A stretch of 64,000 nucleotides of DNA from Stappia sp. BW2 (GTDB lineage: Bacteria > Pseudomonadota > Alphaproteobacteria > Rhizobiales > Stappiaceae). The stretch is taken from the NCBI RefSeq assembly GCF_008107695.1, contig NZ_VIRG01000060.1, positions 62,001-126,000 of the forward strand, in the 5' to 3' direction. The notes beneath the pieces were generated by a model that ran no database searches, was not told the origin of the DNA, and worked only from the letters and a program-made list of their open reading frames with translations. Positions within the stretch are counted from its first letter, which is position 1; every line of letters begins with the position of its first letter. Shown here piece by piece: positions 16,634 to 25,482 of the stretch. A program made the position numbers and the translations under genes.

Positions 16634-17469
16634 TGGCCGGCGTCACGTCCTCAGAAAATGTCATGCCGTCTCGGCCCCCGCTGTCCCGCCGGGTGGCGGG
16701 ATCAACCGGATTCGCACTTCTGATGTACGCGGGCCTTATGGGTTTAATCGTTTACGGTGCCTACTCCGGCGCTGCGCGCATGGGCTACAATTGGCAGTGG
16801 TACAACATTCCACGCTATATCTACCGGTTTACCGACAATGGGTTCCAGGCAGGGGAGCTCATTGTCGGCCTCGGTATGACCCTCTTTCTTTCGTTGGGCG
16901 CGTTTCTGCTGGCTGTCGCCATTGGTCTTGCCATGGCGTTGCTGAGGCTCTCGAACCTCGTCATCGGCAAATGGCTGTCCATCGCCCTTCTGGAATTTCT
17001 GCGGAACATGCCTCTGCTGGTTCTGGTCTATCTTTTCTACTACGTGCTGGGACCGATTTTTACCTGGAGCCGCATTACGGCTGCGGTCATCTGCCTGGGC
17101 GCATTCCACGGCGCATTGGTATCGGAGATCATTCGCAGCGGCGTCAAATCGGTCGCCCAGGGACAATGGGAAGCCGCAAAGTCCATCGGCATGACCAAGG
17201 GCCAGGCCTACCGCTACATTATTCTTCCGCAGGCGGTGCCCCTGATGCTGCCGCCCCTCACAAACGAAGCAATTCAGCTGGTCAAATCCTCCGCGATTGT
17301 CAGTGTCATTGCCGTTGCAGAGCTCACGACCGTGGGGCGCAACCTGGTATCCGACACATACATGAGCTTCGAGATCTGGTTCACCGTAGCGCTCATCTAT
17401 CTGGCAATAACGCTGACGATGTCCTTCGGCGTTTCCGCACTCGAAAGCCGTATCGGACGGCATGAATAA
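16633..17469 (+). CDS. Amino acid ABC transporter permease
   Basis: A 278-residue inner-membrane permease of the HisM/GlnP family, with an extended N-terminal segment of about 30 residues before the first helix. The EAA loop is GQWEAAKSIGMT and the family motif LVKSSAIVSVIAVAEL follows. The start overlaps the ATPase stop. It should pair with the second permease at 18433, on the far side of the binding-protein gene. Confidence 0.92.
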   Translation: MAGVTSSENVMPSRPPLSRRVAGSTGFALLMYAGLMGLIVYGAYSGAARMGYNWQWYNIPRYIYRFTDNGFQAGELIVGLGMTLFLSLGAFLLAVAIGLAMALLRLSNLVIGKWLSIALLEFLRNMPLLVLVYLFYYVLGPIFTWSRITAAVICLGAFHGALVSEIIRSGVKSVAQGQWEAAKSIGMTKGQAYRYIILPQAVPLMLPPLTNEAIQLVKSSAIVSVIAVAELTTVGRNLVSDTYMSFEIWFTVALIYLAITLTMSFGVSALESRIGRHE

Positions 17470-17521
17470 CAAGACATACGAGTCGTCTGACCGGAACCAC
17501 CCTCCAGAGAAAGGAATTTGC

Positions 17522-18355
17522 ATGAGACCGACAAGAAGAACCATAGGCTTACTACTGGCCGCAGCTCTTGCCGTTGTTGGCACTGGCCCGGCCCTTGCGC
17601 AGTCCGCCACCCAGGCGCTGAGCAGCGAAAGCGTGATCGAATCCATAAAGAGCGAAGGGGTGATCAAGGTCGGCGTTTCGCTCTTCAAACCCTGGACCAT
17701 GCGGGACGTCAACGGCGATCTCATCGGTTTTGAAATCGATGTGGCCGCAAAGCTCGCCGACGACATGGGGGTTGACGTGGAGTGGATCCCGACTGCCTGG
17801 GACGGCATCATTCCCGCACTGGTTTCAGGTCAGTTTGACGTGATCATCTCCGGCATGTCGATCAATCCGGCACGCAATCTGACGGTCAACTTTACCGATC
17901 CCTATGCCTTTTCCGGCCAGACCATTCTTGCCAACACGAAGATGACAGAGGGCTTTTCGCTTGAGGACTACAACAGCCCGGATGTGACCTTCGCCGTGCG
18001 CCGCGGCGCGGTCGCGGTTGAGATCATCGCCGCGACCTTTCCTGAAGCCAAAGTGGTCCAGTTCGATGACGAGGGAGCCGTAATTCAGGAGGTTCTCAAC
18101 GGCAAGGCCCATGCGATGATGGGGTCCGAGCCGGCACCGTCGACCGAAGCGCGCCGCTATCCCGATGTCGTCAACGTGCCGTTTGATTATGCCTTCCAGG
18201 CGACGGGCGAAGCCTTCGCCATCCGCAAGGGAGATCCGGACGCGCTCAACTTCTTCAACAACTGGATCGGGGTCAACACCAGGAACGGCTGGTTGAAGCA
18301 GAGGCACAACTACTGGTTCCGCTCCGACGAGTGGGCCGATCAGATCCCGGAATAA
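17522..18355 (+). CDS. Amino acid ABC transporter periplasmic substrate-binding protein (SBP_bac_3)
   Basis: A 277-residue protein with a clear Sec signal peptide (positively charged MRPTRRT, hydrophobic core, cleavage after GPALA). The mature domain has the type II binding fold with VIKVGVSLFKPWTMRD near its start and LIGFEIDVAAKLADDMG, the typical ligand-cleft region. GAGAAAGGA precedes the ATG at 17522; an in-frame ATG at 17462 would put 20 non-signal residues first. The ligand is a polar amino acid or a related acid; the exact one is not readable. Confidence 0.92.
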   Translation: MRPTRRTIGLLLAAALAVVGTGPALAQSATQALSSESVIESIKSEGVIKVGVSLFKPWTMRDVNGDLIGFEIDVAAKLADDMGVDVEWIPTAWDGIIPALVSGQFDVIISGMSINPARNLTVNFTDPYAFSGQTILANTKMTEGFSLEDYNSPDVTFAVRRGAVAVEIIAATFPEAKVVQFDDEGAVIQEVLNGKAHAMMGSEPAPSTEARRYPDVVNVPFDYAFQATGEAFAIRKGDPDALNFFNNWIGVNTRNGWLKQRHNYWFRSDEWADQIPE

Positions 18356-18371
18356 ACGATGCCACGCCACG

Positions 18372-18396
18372 GGAGCGGGACAGGCCGTCCCGCTCC
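18372..18396 (+). other. Stem-loop after binding-protein gene (mRNA stabiliser/attenuator)
   Basis: A perfect ten-pair stem (GGAGCGGGAC / GTCCCGCTCC) with a five-base loop lies between the binding-protein stop and the second permease. No T tract follows, so it more likely protects the upstream mRNA or attenuates reading into the permease gene than ends transcription fully. Confidence 0.75.
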
Positions 18397-18432
18397 AATC
18401 CGCAGTGAACGCACATCCGTGAAAGGACCAAG

Positions 18433-19296
18433 ATGCGGCTTCTGAAACGACTTCACTGGGGTGACTGGCTTATCCTGGCGGTCCTGCTTTCGGGCGCTAT
18501 CTTCTTCGCCTTTCAGACGGCCGAAACGCTCAATTACAAATGGCGCTGGCACCTGATCCCGAACTACATCCTGGGCTGGCATACCAGACGTCAGGAATGG
18601 TTCGCCAATCTGCTTCTGCAGGGACTGGCCGTGACCGTCAGGATCTCCATATGCGCCTCTTTGCTGGCGGTTCTTCTGGGCGTTATCCTCGGTCTTGCGC
18701 GAACGTCGCGAAACCTGACCGTCCGTCTGCTGGCGCGCACATATGTGGAACTTCTTCGCAATATTCCGCCGGTCGTTGTCGTTTTCATCTTTTTCTTTTT
18801 CCTGTCCCAGCCGCTCATCGAAGCCCTCGGTCTGGAGCGCTGGGCACGCGGTATCGCGCGATCGGAAAATAATGCGGTCTGGGTGTTTGTCTTCGGCGAC
18901 ATGCGCCTGTTTCCGCAGCTTGTTGCCGGAACGATTGTGCTCGCCCTGTTCGAAAGCGCCTTCGTTGGCGAAATCGTCCGCGCCGGCATTCAGGCCGTGC
19001 CGAATGGACAGCGCGAGGCCGCCAGATCTATCGGGATGAACTACTGGCAGGAAATGCGATACATCGTTCTGCCGCAGGCCATCAGAAAGGTCATCCCGCC
19101 GCTGGCGAACCAGTTCATTTCGCTGATCAAGGACAGCTCGATTGTCTCGCTGATCTCCGTTCAGGAGCTGACGTTCAAGACACTGGAACTCGTCGCATCC
19201 ACACGGCTGATATTCGAGGCCTGGCTGACGTGCGCCGGGTTCTATTTTCTCATCTGCTTCGGACTGTCGCAGCTTTTTTCGCGTTTGGAAGAATGA
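18433..19296 (+). CDS. Amino acid ABC transporter permease, second subunit
   Basis: A 287-residue permease of the same family as the one at 16633, with a long periplasmic insertion after the first transmembrane helix, as in the GltJ/AapQ branch. The EAA loop is GQREAARSIGMN, followed by LIKDSSIVSLISVQELTF. GAAAGGACC is a good ribosome site before the ATG at 18433. Its last 55 bases overlap the 3' end of the convergent LysR gene, an unusually deep coding overlap. Confidence 0.92.
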   Translation: MRLLKRLHWGDWLILAVLLSGAIFFAFQTAETLNYKWRWHLIPNYILGWHTRRQEWFANLLLQGLAVTVRISICASLLAVLLGVILGLARTSRNLTVRLLARTYVELLRNIPPVVVVFIFFFFLSQPLIEALGLERWARGIARSENNAVWVFVFGDMRLFPQLVAGTIVLALFESAFVGEIVRAGIQAVPNGQREAARSIGMNYWQEMRYIVLPQAIRKVIPPLANQFISLIKDSSIVSLISVQELTFKTLELVASTRLIFEAWLTCAGFYFLICFGLSQLFSRLEE

Positions 19297-20237
19297 CCTG
19301 CCGGCGGCTTGAAAAGAGAGGCGTCCGTGATGGGGGCCTGTTCGCGCACTTCATCGTGCAGCCAGTTCCGAATGGCGGAAATGCGCTCGGACTCGACCGC
19401 GGCCTTCGGGCAAACGATCGAATAGGAGTAATGCGACGTCGCCAGCTCCGGAAACGGACGAACCAGGCGACCGGCTTCCAGTTCGTCGACCACCAGCGGT
19501 TCTCTGCCAAGCGCAACCCCGAAGCCGCGGACCGCGGCCTGCACAACCATGTTCGACTGGCCGAACTGCATGGAGCGGGCCGGTTGCGGCAAGCTCCAGC
19601 CCATCTCCTTCGCCCAGTTCTCCCACGTCGGCGGCAGACCGTCGCTCTGACTGACGTCATCGACAAGCAGCGTATGGTTCGCGAGGTCTTCAACGCAGTT
19701 CAAAGGGGTTTTCTGGAGCAGCTCCGGCGAACAGACCGGGAAGAGGCGTTCGTGCATGAGCGTCTCAACGTGCAGCCCGGGATACGTGCCGCTGCCATAC
19801 CTGATGGAGACATCCGCCTCGTCGACCGCAAAATTCGGAGGGATCTGCGATGTGACGATCGACACCTCGTACTGAGGATGGCGAAGGTTGAAGTTGATCA
19901 GTCTCGGAATGAGCCAGATGTATGCAAAGCCGGGAAGCGCAGACAGGACAATCGTCAGATTAGGCTGATTGGCATCGCGGATTTCGTGACACACCGTCGC
20001 GATATTATTGAAGTTTTCCGCCACTGCCGCAGCCAGACGGCGACCGTCCTCGGTCGGTTGCGTGCGGCCCGGTTTCCGATCCACGAGCCTGCGGCCAAGC
20101 CATTCCTCGAGCGATTTGACCTGTTGGCTGACAGCACTCTGGGTGACGGCAAGTTCTTCGGCAGCGCGGGCAAAACCTTGCAGTCGGACCACAGCCTCGA
20201 AGGCGCGCAACGCGGTGAATGGCAAGTTCGAAATCAT
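19242..20237 (-). CDS. LysR-family transcriptional regulator
   Basis: A 331-residue LysR protein. The N-terminal helix-turn-helix (FARAAEELAVTQSAVSQQVKSLE) is followed by a linker and a type II binding-fold effector domain with MQFGQSNMVVQAAVRGFGVALG. It resembles the GcvA-like branch in length and N-terminus (LPFTALRAFEAVVRL). The ATG at 20237 fits the family start better than a TTG at 20273. It diverges from the NicX/M29-like gene, and ATTAG/CTAAT half-sites fill the gap, so it probably controls itself and that gene. Confidence 0.93.
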   Translation of the reverse strand: MISNLPFTALRAFEAVVRLQGFARAAEELAVTQSAVSQQVKSLEEWLGRRLVDRKPGRTQPTEDGRRLAAAVAENFNNIATVCHEIRDANQPNLTIVLSALPGFAYIWLIPRLINFNLRHPQYEVSIVTSQIPPNFAVDEADVSIRYGSGTYPGLHVETLMHERLFPVCSPELLQKTPLNCVEDLANHTLLVDDVSQSDGLPPTWENWAKEMGWSLPQPARSMQFGQSNMVVQAAVRGFGVALGREPLVVDELEAGRLVRPFPELATSHYSYSIVCPKAAVESERISAIRNWLHDEVREQAPITDASLFKPPAGHSSKREKSCDSPKQMRK

Positions 20238-20263
20238 ATTAGTTGTTCTAATGCCTGAATTAG
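20238..20263. promoter_or_regulatory. Probable LysR operator (ATTAG-N5-CTAAT plus extra half-site)
   Basis: ATTAGTTGTTCTAAT at 20238-20252 is a perfect five-base inverted repeat in the T-N11-A form of LysR recognition sites. A further ATTAG half-site follows at 20259-20263. It touches the LysR start codon and lies about 90 bases before the divergent NicX-like gene. Confidence 0.65.
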
Positions 20264-20344
20264 AAGAGTTCAATTCACTGTCGCGTCAGGAGATCTGGCG
20301 TGGGCTGGAGACAGAGGCGGAAATCTTTTGTTTGCGAGAAGATC

Positions 20345-21457
20345 ATGACCCAAATTGCCAGTAATCTGAGGCTCGGCGCGGAAAATCTGCTTATGAACTG
20401 CGCGGGCGTCCGTTCCGGCCAGAGCCTGCTTGTCATCGCGGAGGATCCGGCCTGCGGCATGTATGGCGAGGGGCTGGCCGATGCCATCGCGGATGTGGCG
20501 CGAGATCTTGGCTGCGACGTCACCGTGACGGTTCTGCCATTCGATCCAGGACAGGCCGACAACTCCGACGACATTCTGGCGTCCATGGAACCGCACGATC
20601 AGACGGTGTTCCTTCACCGCGTCGGCGATCAGTTGCGCTTCAGTTCGGTGCTGGCATCGAAGCGGCCAATCGTGTGTTACGCACTGGATCGTGAGATGCT
20701 CGCCTCCGGCTTCGGCCAGACGGATCATGACGCGATGATCGAGCTCAAGAATCTCGTCAACCGGGCTCTGGCTGGCGCGCAGGACATTCACCTGACATGC
20801 CCGCTCGGGACGGACGTCAGGGGCGGCAGAGCGCAGTTTCCGAACTCCGGCAGCGACACATCGGTAGTCCGGTTCCCGCAATCCGTTTTCACACCGGTCC
20901 CGGGCTCGGGCTTCCGGGGAACGGTCGCGCAGGCGGGTTTTCTCGTTGGCACAGGTTCAAACTATTACGATCCCTATGGTGTGGAACTCAGGGACACGCT
21001 TTTCATCGCGTTTGAAGACGAGCGGATTACCGGTTTTGACGGCAGCGCCGAAGACGTCGCAGCCGCGCGCAAACACTATTGCCACGTAGCGGATCAACTC
21101 GGGATCGACCCCTGGGTCATGCACTCCTGGCATGCGGGCATTCACCCGGGATGCGCGTTCAAGGACAGCGCCGGCGCCAGTCTGGAGCGCTGGTCCGGTG
21201 GGGCATTCGGCAATCCCCGGCTGCTTCACTTCCATACGTGCGGCAACTATGCGCCGGGCGAGATATCGCTGAATATCGTTGACCCGACGGTCCTCATTGA
21301 CGGCGTCCCGGTCTGGCAGGAGGGAAGGTTTTTTCCAGGCAGGCTGGCAGGCGGCGAGGAATTGCTCGACCGGTATGAACAGCTGGGCGCTCTTTTTCGC
21401 GCTCCTGCCCAGGAGATTGGTCTGTCGGCAAACGGACGCCTGCAATTCGAGGCATAG
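20345..21457 (+). CDS. M29 aminopeptidase / NicX-like metalloenzyme
   Basis: A 370-residue protein that looks like the family uniting thermophilic M29 aminopeptidases and NicX (2,5-dihydroxypyridine 5,6-dioxygenase). Candidate metal ligands cluster in WHAGIHPG and HFHTCGNYAPGEISLNIVDP in the last third. It has no signal peptide. Automated annotation as leucyl aminopeptidase would be a weak guess: NicX shares the fold but opens a pyridine ring. The start at 20345 is internal to a slightly longer frame and has a modest GAGAAG ribosome site. Neighbours are a divergent LysR and, downstream on the other strand, a 2-oxoglutarate/iron-type oxygenase with a matching operator, which hints at a shared oxidative pathway. 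Confidence 0.72.
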   Translation: MTQIASNLRLGAENLLMNCAGVRSGQSLLVIAEDPACGMYGEGLADAIADVARDLGCDVTVTVLPFDPGQADNSDDILASMEPHDQTVFLHRVGDQLRFSSVLASKRPIVCYALDREMLASGFGQTDHDAMIELKNLVNRALAGAQDIHLTCPLGTDVRGGRAQFPNSGSDTSVVRFPQSVFTPVPGSGFRGTVAQAGFLVGTGSNYYDPYGVELRDTLFIAFEDERITGFDGSAEDVAAARKHYCHVADQLGIDPWVMHSWHAGIHPGCAFKDSAGASLERWSGGAFGNPRLLHFHTCGNYAPGEISLNIVDPTVLIDGVPVWQEGRFFPGRLAGGEELLDRYEQLGALFRAPAQEIGLSANGRLQFEA

Positions 21458-21483
21458 CGGCGTCCGCGTGGGGCAGGTGTCGC

Positions 21484-21516
21484 GGCTGCCTCCTGAGACA
21501 GCAGCCCACCCTTTTT
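21484..21516 (+). terminator. Terminator after the NicX-like gene
   Basis: A six-pair stem (GGCTGC / GCAGCC) with an 11-base loop at 21484-21506 is followed by CCACCCTTTTT. It lies 26 bases after the stop, between two convergent genes, and reaches the stop codon of the oxygenase gene. Confidence 0.5.
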
Positions 21517-22477
21517 AAGCCTTGCGATAGCTGAAAGCTTTTTCGAAGCGCCAGAGAAGGTAGTCGCCGCATGTGATGGGATCGGCCGAAGCAGTCTCCG
21601 GTCCGAAGACATCGCGGGCATCGATTTGGGTTTCCGGGTTGGGATCGTATGCCAGGACAAGCGACAGGCGTTCGCGTCCTGAGCTGTTTACCACCCGATG
21701 CGGCGTGGACTTGTAGGCACCGGCAGTCCAGCGTGCCAGCAGATCGGCCACATTCACAACCAGCGATCCGGGAACCGGCGGCGCTTCCACCCACTCGCCC
21801 TGAGCGTTTTCCACCTGCAGTCCGCCGACATCATCCTGGCAAAGGACCGTCAGCACGCCGAAGTCGGTGTGCGGTCCAACGCCGAACTGGTCTTTTCCCA
21901 TCGTATCCGGCTGTGCCGGGTAATAAACGTAGGACGCGCGCGACAGCGGGCGGTCCGTGCTGCGCAGGAAAAAATCTTCCGGGAGGGAGAGGCCGAGCGC
22001 AAAGCCTCGCATGAGATGATAGGCGACTTCATGCGCCGCCTCGAAATACGCTTTCGAATGCTGCTCTAACTGGGGAACGAAGTCCGGCCACTGGTTGTTG
22101 CCCCGCAGCGGGTGTCCGTCACCTTCCGTCTGTGTGGAAGGTTCCCACCCCCAGATGAAACTTTCCTTCAGATCGGCTTTCGCGTCGTCCTGCATCTTGG
22201 CGCCGCCCTGACCGATCCAGCCCCGGTGATGGCTGGAAACGCGGACCGCGTCCTTGCGCTCATTATCTGTCCGGAAAAACGCATAGGCAGTCTCCCGGGC
22301 GGAGTTGATCAGCTCTTCCGGAATGCCATGGCCCGTGATGTAGATAAACCCGAGGTCCTTGCTTGCCGCGTGTAACGCGTCGGCAACCGCTTGAGGGTCC
22401 GTCCCGTCTCTCAACGGAGAAATATCAATGACTGGAATAACGTCTGCGCTCGTCTTCTTCGCTTCGGCATAGGTCAT
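21515..22477 (-). CDS. Isopenicillin-N-synthase-like Fe(II) (2-oxoglutarate) oxygenase
   Basis: A 320-residue oxygenase. The N-terminal DIOX_N part begins IPVIDISPLRDG and contains GFIYITGHGIP. The jelly-roll core has the iron facial triad His203, Asp205 (PHTDFGVLT) and His260 (STPHRVVN), with the Arg270-x-Ser272 pair (RLSLV) that holds 2-oxoglutarate or the substrate carboxylate. Relatives include ethylene-forming enzyme and nucleobase or flavonoid oxygenases, so the product cannot be named. It stands alone on its strand. A palindrome 62-76 bases upstream matches the LysR operator at 20238 at 13 of 15 positions, so the LysR protein may control it. Confidence 0.9.
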   Translation of the reverse strand: MTYAEAKKTSADVIPVIDISPLRDGTDPQAVADALHAASKDLGFIYITGHGIPEELINSARETAYAFFRTDNERKDAVRVSSHHRGWIGQGGAKMQDDAKADLKESFIWGWEPSTQTEGDGHPLRGNNQWPDFVPQLEQHSKAYFEAAHEVAYHLMRGFALGLSLPEDFFLRSTDRPLSRASYVYYPAQPDTMGKDQFGVGPHTDFGVLTVLCQDDVGGLQVENAQGEWVEAPPVPGSLVVNVADLLARWTAGAYKSTPHRVVNSSGRERLSLVLAYDPNPETQIDARDVFGPETASADPITCGDYLLWRFEKAFSYRKA

Positions 22478-22538
22478 CTGGGCATTCTCCTCAATTTTCC
22501 GGACAGACAGGCATTGCGGCTGCGCTTCAATCTAGCAC

Positions 22539-22565
22539 ATTATTTTTTCTAATGCTTATCCTAAT
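22539..22565 (-). promoter_or_regulatory. Second LysR-type operator upstream of the oxygenase gene
   Basis: ATTATTTTTTCTAAT at 22539-22553 differs from the box at 20238 at only two positions. A second CTAAT lies at 22561-22565, 12 bases from the first. It is 62-76 bases before the oxygenase start, within normal range for LysR activation. Confidence 0.55.
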
Positions 22566-22690
22566 GAATTGAAGTCTGCCCGATCTTTGAGCGGTCGCAC
22601 CTATCCGTTGCCACAGCGAGCCAGGGCGCCGGGTTCGCACCCGGTCTCAGGCACGAGCAAGCCCCGGCTCAAGGCAAAGGGAAGCAGCCA

Positions 22691-22705
22691 GACCGGTGCC
22701 CGGTC
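22691..22705 (-). terminator. Possible terminator after the amidase operon
   Basis: A six-pair hairpin (GACCGG / CCGGTC, three-base loop) lies 44 bases after the amidase stop and is followed on the minus strand by a pyrimidine-rich stretch. The stem is short, so this is tentative. Confidence 0.35.
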
Positions 22706-22748
22706 GGCTCAGCTTCGGATGAAAGGAAGTTACGAAACCCGAATGGCG

Positions 22749-24224
22749 CTATGTGTCCATCAGGATTGGTTCTGCAGTCCTAAGAGCGGTCAGATCGGGT
22801 TTGGGTACGCCAAATCTCTCGTCGCCGGCGAAGATTGCTTCGATTTCCGCCGCAACGGCCAGAACCCCGAGGTCATCATTTTTTCTGCCGACAATCTGCA
22901 AGCCGAAGGGCATGCCGAAATCGTCCCGGCCCATCGGTATGGTGACGGACGGGTGACCGGCAATGGTCGAAGCGTAGGCTAGCGCCAGCCACTGATAGTA
23001 GCTGTCTGTCGTGACACCATCGATCTCGGCCGGATAAAGCTCGTGCCAGTCACGCGGACTGATCGTGACGGCAGGAGATAGGACGTAGTCGCAATCGGCA
23101 AAGAAACGCTGCCAGTTCCTGTAATAGAGGCTTTGGCGGGTCATGGCGTCGGCGACGTCGAGCGCCGAATAGCCGAGACCTTCTTCCACATTGGCCATGA
23201 TATTCGGCCCGAAGCGGCCAGGATGTTTCAGCGTATTGCCGTGGTGAGACCCAAGCATCATGACAGCGCGGAGGACCGCGAAAATCCGATCCGCGCCGGT
23301 ACAGTCGGGTGCCATTTCCTCTGCCACGGCAAAGAGCGGGCCGAGTTTCTCGACACGTTCGCGGAAAGCCCTGCGGATCACCTGCTCGGTCATTGCGAAC
23401 CCGAAGTCTTCGGTAAAGCCGACTTTGAGGGAGCACAGGTCGCGGCGTGGCAGCGTCGCGAAATCGTCCGGGTTCCAAAGGGTCTTCCCGTCTATCACCG
23501 CGGTGAAGGGATCAAGGCTGTCAGGGCGTGCCATGACGGCCAGCATCAGCGCCGTATCGGCGACCGTGCGGGCCATCGGACCGGATGTCGGCAGAGGCAT
23601 GAGGGCGGTGCCCCTAGTGTCGCCGGGTACGACGCCAGGAGACGGGCGGAAACCGACGACACCGCAGAAGGCGGCCGGATTGCGCAAGCTGCCACCGGTG
23701 TCGGACCCGGTGCAAAGTGGTGCCATGCCGGTCGCAAGCGCGGCTGCCGATCCGCCTGACGACCCGGCCGCGCTCTTTGACGGGTCATGCGGATTGCCCG
23801 TCGGTCCGTAGACCGTATTGACGGTGTTGGCGCCGGCTGAAAATTCCGGATTGTTGGTTTTTCCGAGCACGACCGCCCCCGCGCGCCGCATGGCGGTGAC
23901 AATGGCATCGTCCCTGGTGGCAATGTTGTCCTTGAAGATCTCCGACCCGAAAGTCGTCGGCAGGCCGGTGACATCGATCATGTCCTTGACCCCGAAAGGC
24001 AGACCATGCACCGGCCCGAGGGGTTCGCCTTTGTGGACGGCTGCTTCCGCCTTTACGGCTTCGTCCCGCAGACGATCGAAATCCGTTGCCACGACGGCAT
24101 TGATCGCAGGGTTGATCGCCTCGGTTCGGGCGATGCAGGCGTCTGCCAGTTCCACCGGCGACAGTTGGCGCCTGCCGATGAGTTGCCGGGCTTCAATTGC
24201 TGTCAAATCTGCGGGGTCGGACAT
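22749..24224 (-). CDS. Amidase (amidase-signature family)
   Basis: A 491-residue amidase-signature hydrolase with the Ser-cisSer-Lys triad: Lys80 in FGVKDMIDVTG, the serine pair in AGSSGGSAA (155-156), and nucleophile Ser179 in GSDTGGSLRN. It releases ammonia or an amine from an amide; the substrate class is wide (aryl amides, malonamidate, peptide amides). It is the last gene of the nine-gene peptide operon, 2 bases after the DadA-like gene, so it probably completes breakdown of an imported amide-bearing compound. GatA is unlikely because GatB/GatC partners are absent and the context is catabolic. Confidence 0.92.
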   Translation of the reverse strand: MSDPADLTAIEARQLIGRRQLSPVELADACIARTEAINPAINAVVATDFDRLRDEAVKAEAAVHKGEPLGPVHGLPFGVKDMIDVTGLPTTFGSEIFKDNIATRDDAIVTAMRRAGAVVLGKTNNPEFSAGANTVNTVYGPTGNPHDPSKSAAGSSGGSAAALATGMAPLCTGSDTGGSLRNPAAFCGVVGFRPSPGVVPGDTRGTALMPLPTSGPMARTVADTALMLAVMARPDSLDPFTAVIDGKTLWNPDDFATLPRRDLCSLKVGFTEDFGFAMTEQVIRRAFRERVEKLGPLFAVAEEMAPDCTGADRIFAVLRAVMMLGSHHGNTLKHPGRFGPNIMANVEEGLGYSALDVADAMTRQSLYYRNWQRFFADCDYVLSPAVTISPRDWHELYPAEIDGVTTDSYYQWLALAYASTIAGHPSVTIPMGRDDFGMPFGLQIVGRKNDDLGVLAVAAEIEAIFAGDERFGVPKPDLTALRTAEPILMDT

Positions 24225-24226
24225 TT

Positions 24227-25462
24227 TCAGAGATACCTCAGTCGGGCAGGAGAAAGGTCGGGGACAGGAAACTTGCCGGTTATCATTTCTTCAGCGAGCA
24301 TCGTTGCGGTGGTCGGACCGAGGGTAAACCCCTGATGGCCATGGCCGAAATGGAACCACAGCCCCTTGTGACGCGGAGCCTTGCCGACAAGTGGCAGCAT
24401 GTCCGGCATGCACGGCCGACTGCCGAACCAGGCTTTCGTCTCCACCGGTGTTCCGAGATCGATCACGTTGACCGCGGCGATGGTGCTTCGCTTCAGCTGG
24501 ACGGGCGTGGGCGGCGCATCGAAGGATGCAAGTTCTGCACCCGTCAGCACCCTCAGCCCCTGTTGCATGGGCGAAAGCACGGTTGCACTTTCAGCCAGGA
24601 CCATTGGTGTGTTCAAGGTGCCGCCACCGGTAAAGTGACGATGATAACCGCGCTTGCGCAAAAGCGGGATGTCATAGCCGAACCGCTTGAGCAGTCCGGC
24701 CGACCAGGGCCCAAGGGCAATGACGGCTTCTCGTGCCGACATCCGCCCATCGGACGCGGTGACGGACCAGCCATCGTCCGTTTCGCAAAGGGTGGTTGCG
24801 TCGGCGGTGACGATACTGCCCCCACGGGAGACGAAAAGTCTTGCATAGGCCTGCGTCAAGCCACCCGGGTCTGCACAGCTCCAGGTCTCGGGCCAGTGAA
24901 TGGCCCCGGCGAGCCCGGGTTTCAGATAGGGTTCGGCAATCGCAAGGTCGGCGGCAGACTGGAGGGCGACTTTAACGCCGTACTCGTTGGAAACACGCCC
25001 TGCCTCCTCGGCGGAGGCATAAAACGCTTGCTGCGACCGGTAAACAAAACGAAGACCGGTTCTCCGGATCAGATTGTCGGCACCTGCGGCAGCGATCAGC
25101 GGAGCATGATCGGCACTCGCACGCCGGACGAGCCCGGCATAGGTCCGGGAAATCGCTCTGTGCCGGGCAGGAAGGGAAGCGCGAAAATACTGCCAGAGAG
25201 GGCGAAGATAGGACGGCAGCGCGTTCAGGTGATAGTTGACGTCATTGCTGCGCTTGAACGCGATCTTGAGAAGCGCGCCCAGGGCGAGGGGCAGGGGATA
25301 GGGCTCCACGGCTTCGGTCTGAATGACGCCTGCGTTGCCGTAGCTGGTTTCCTGCCCGGCTTCCCGCCTGTCGACAAGGATGACAGTGCGTCCTGCTGCC
25401 TGCAGCGCCAGGGCGGTGCTGACACCGACCATGCCGCCACCGAGAACCAGAACGTCCGACAT
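24227..25462 (-). CDS. FAD-dependent D-amino acid dehydrogenase-like oxidoreductase (DadA family)
   Basis: A 411-residue flavoprotein. The FAD dinucleotide motif is at the N-terminus (VLVLGGGMVGVSTALALQAAG) and the DAO-fold C-terminal part has HFGHGHQGFTLGPTTA, typical of DadA. Such enzymes oxidise D-amino acids to keto acids and ammonia and pass electrons to the respiratory chain. It sits between the M20 peptidase and the amidase in the operon, so a D-residue or N-substituted amino acid may be freed by its neighbours. Proline or sarcosine oxidase activity remains possible. Confidence 0.9.
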   Translation of the reverse strand: MSDVLVLGGGMVGVSTALALQAAGRTVILVDRREAGQETSYGNAGVIQTEAVEPYPLPLALGALLKIAFKRSNDVNYHLNALPSYLRPLWQYFRASLPARHRAISRTYAGLVRRASADHAPLIAAAGADNLIRRTGLRFVYRSQQAFYASAEEAGRVSNEYGVKVALQSAADLAIAEPYLKPGLAGAIHWPETWSCADPGGLTQAYARLFVSRGGSIVTADATTLCETDDGWSVTASDGRMSAREAVIALGPWSAGLLKRFGYDIPLLRKRGYHRHFTGGGTLNTPMVLAESATVLSPMQQGLRVLTGAELASFDAPPTPVQLKRSTIAAVNVIDLGTPVETKAWFGSRPCMPDMLPLVGKAPRHKGLWFHFGHGHQGFTLGPTTATMLAEEMITGKFPVPDLSPARLRYL

Positions 25463-25482
25463 TGTTACCTCTTCTCAGCTCG

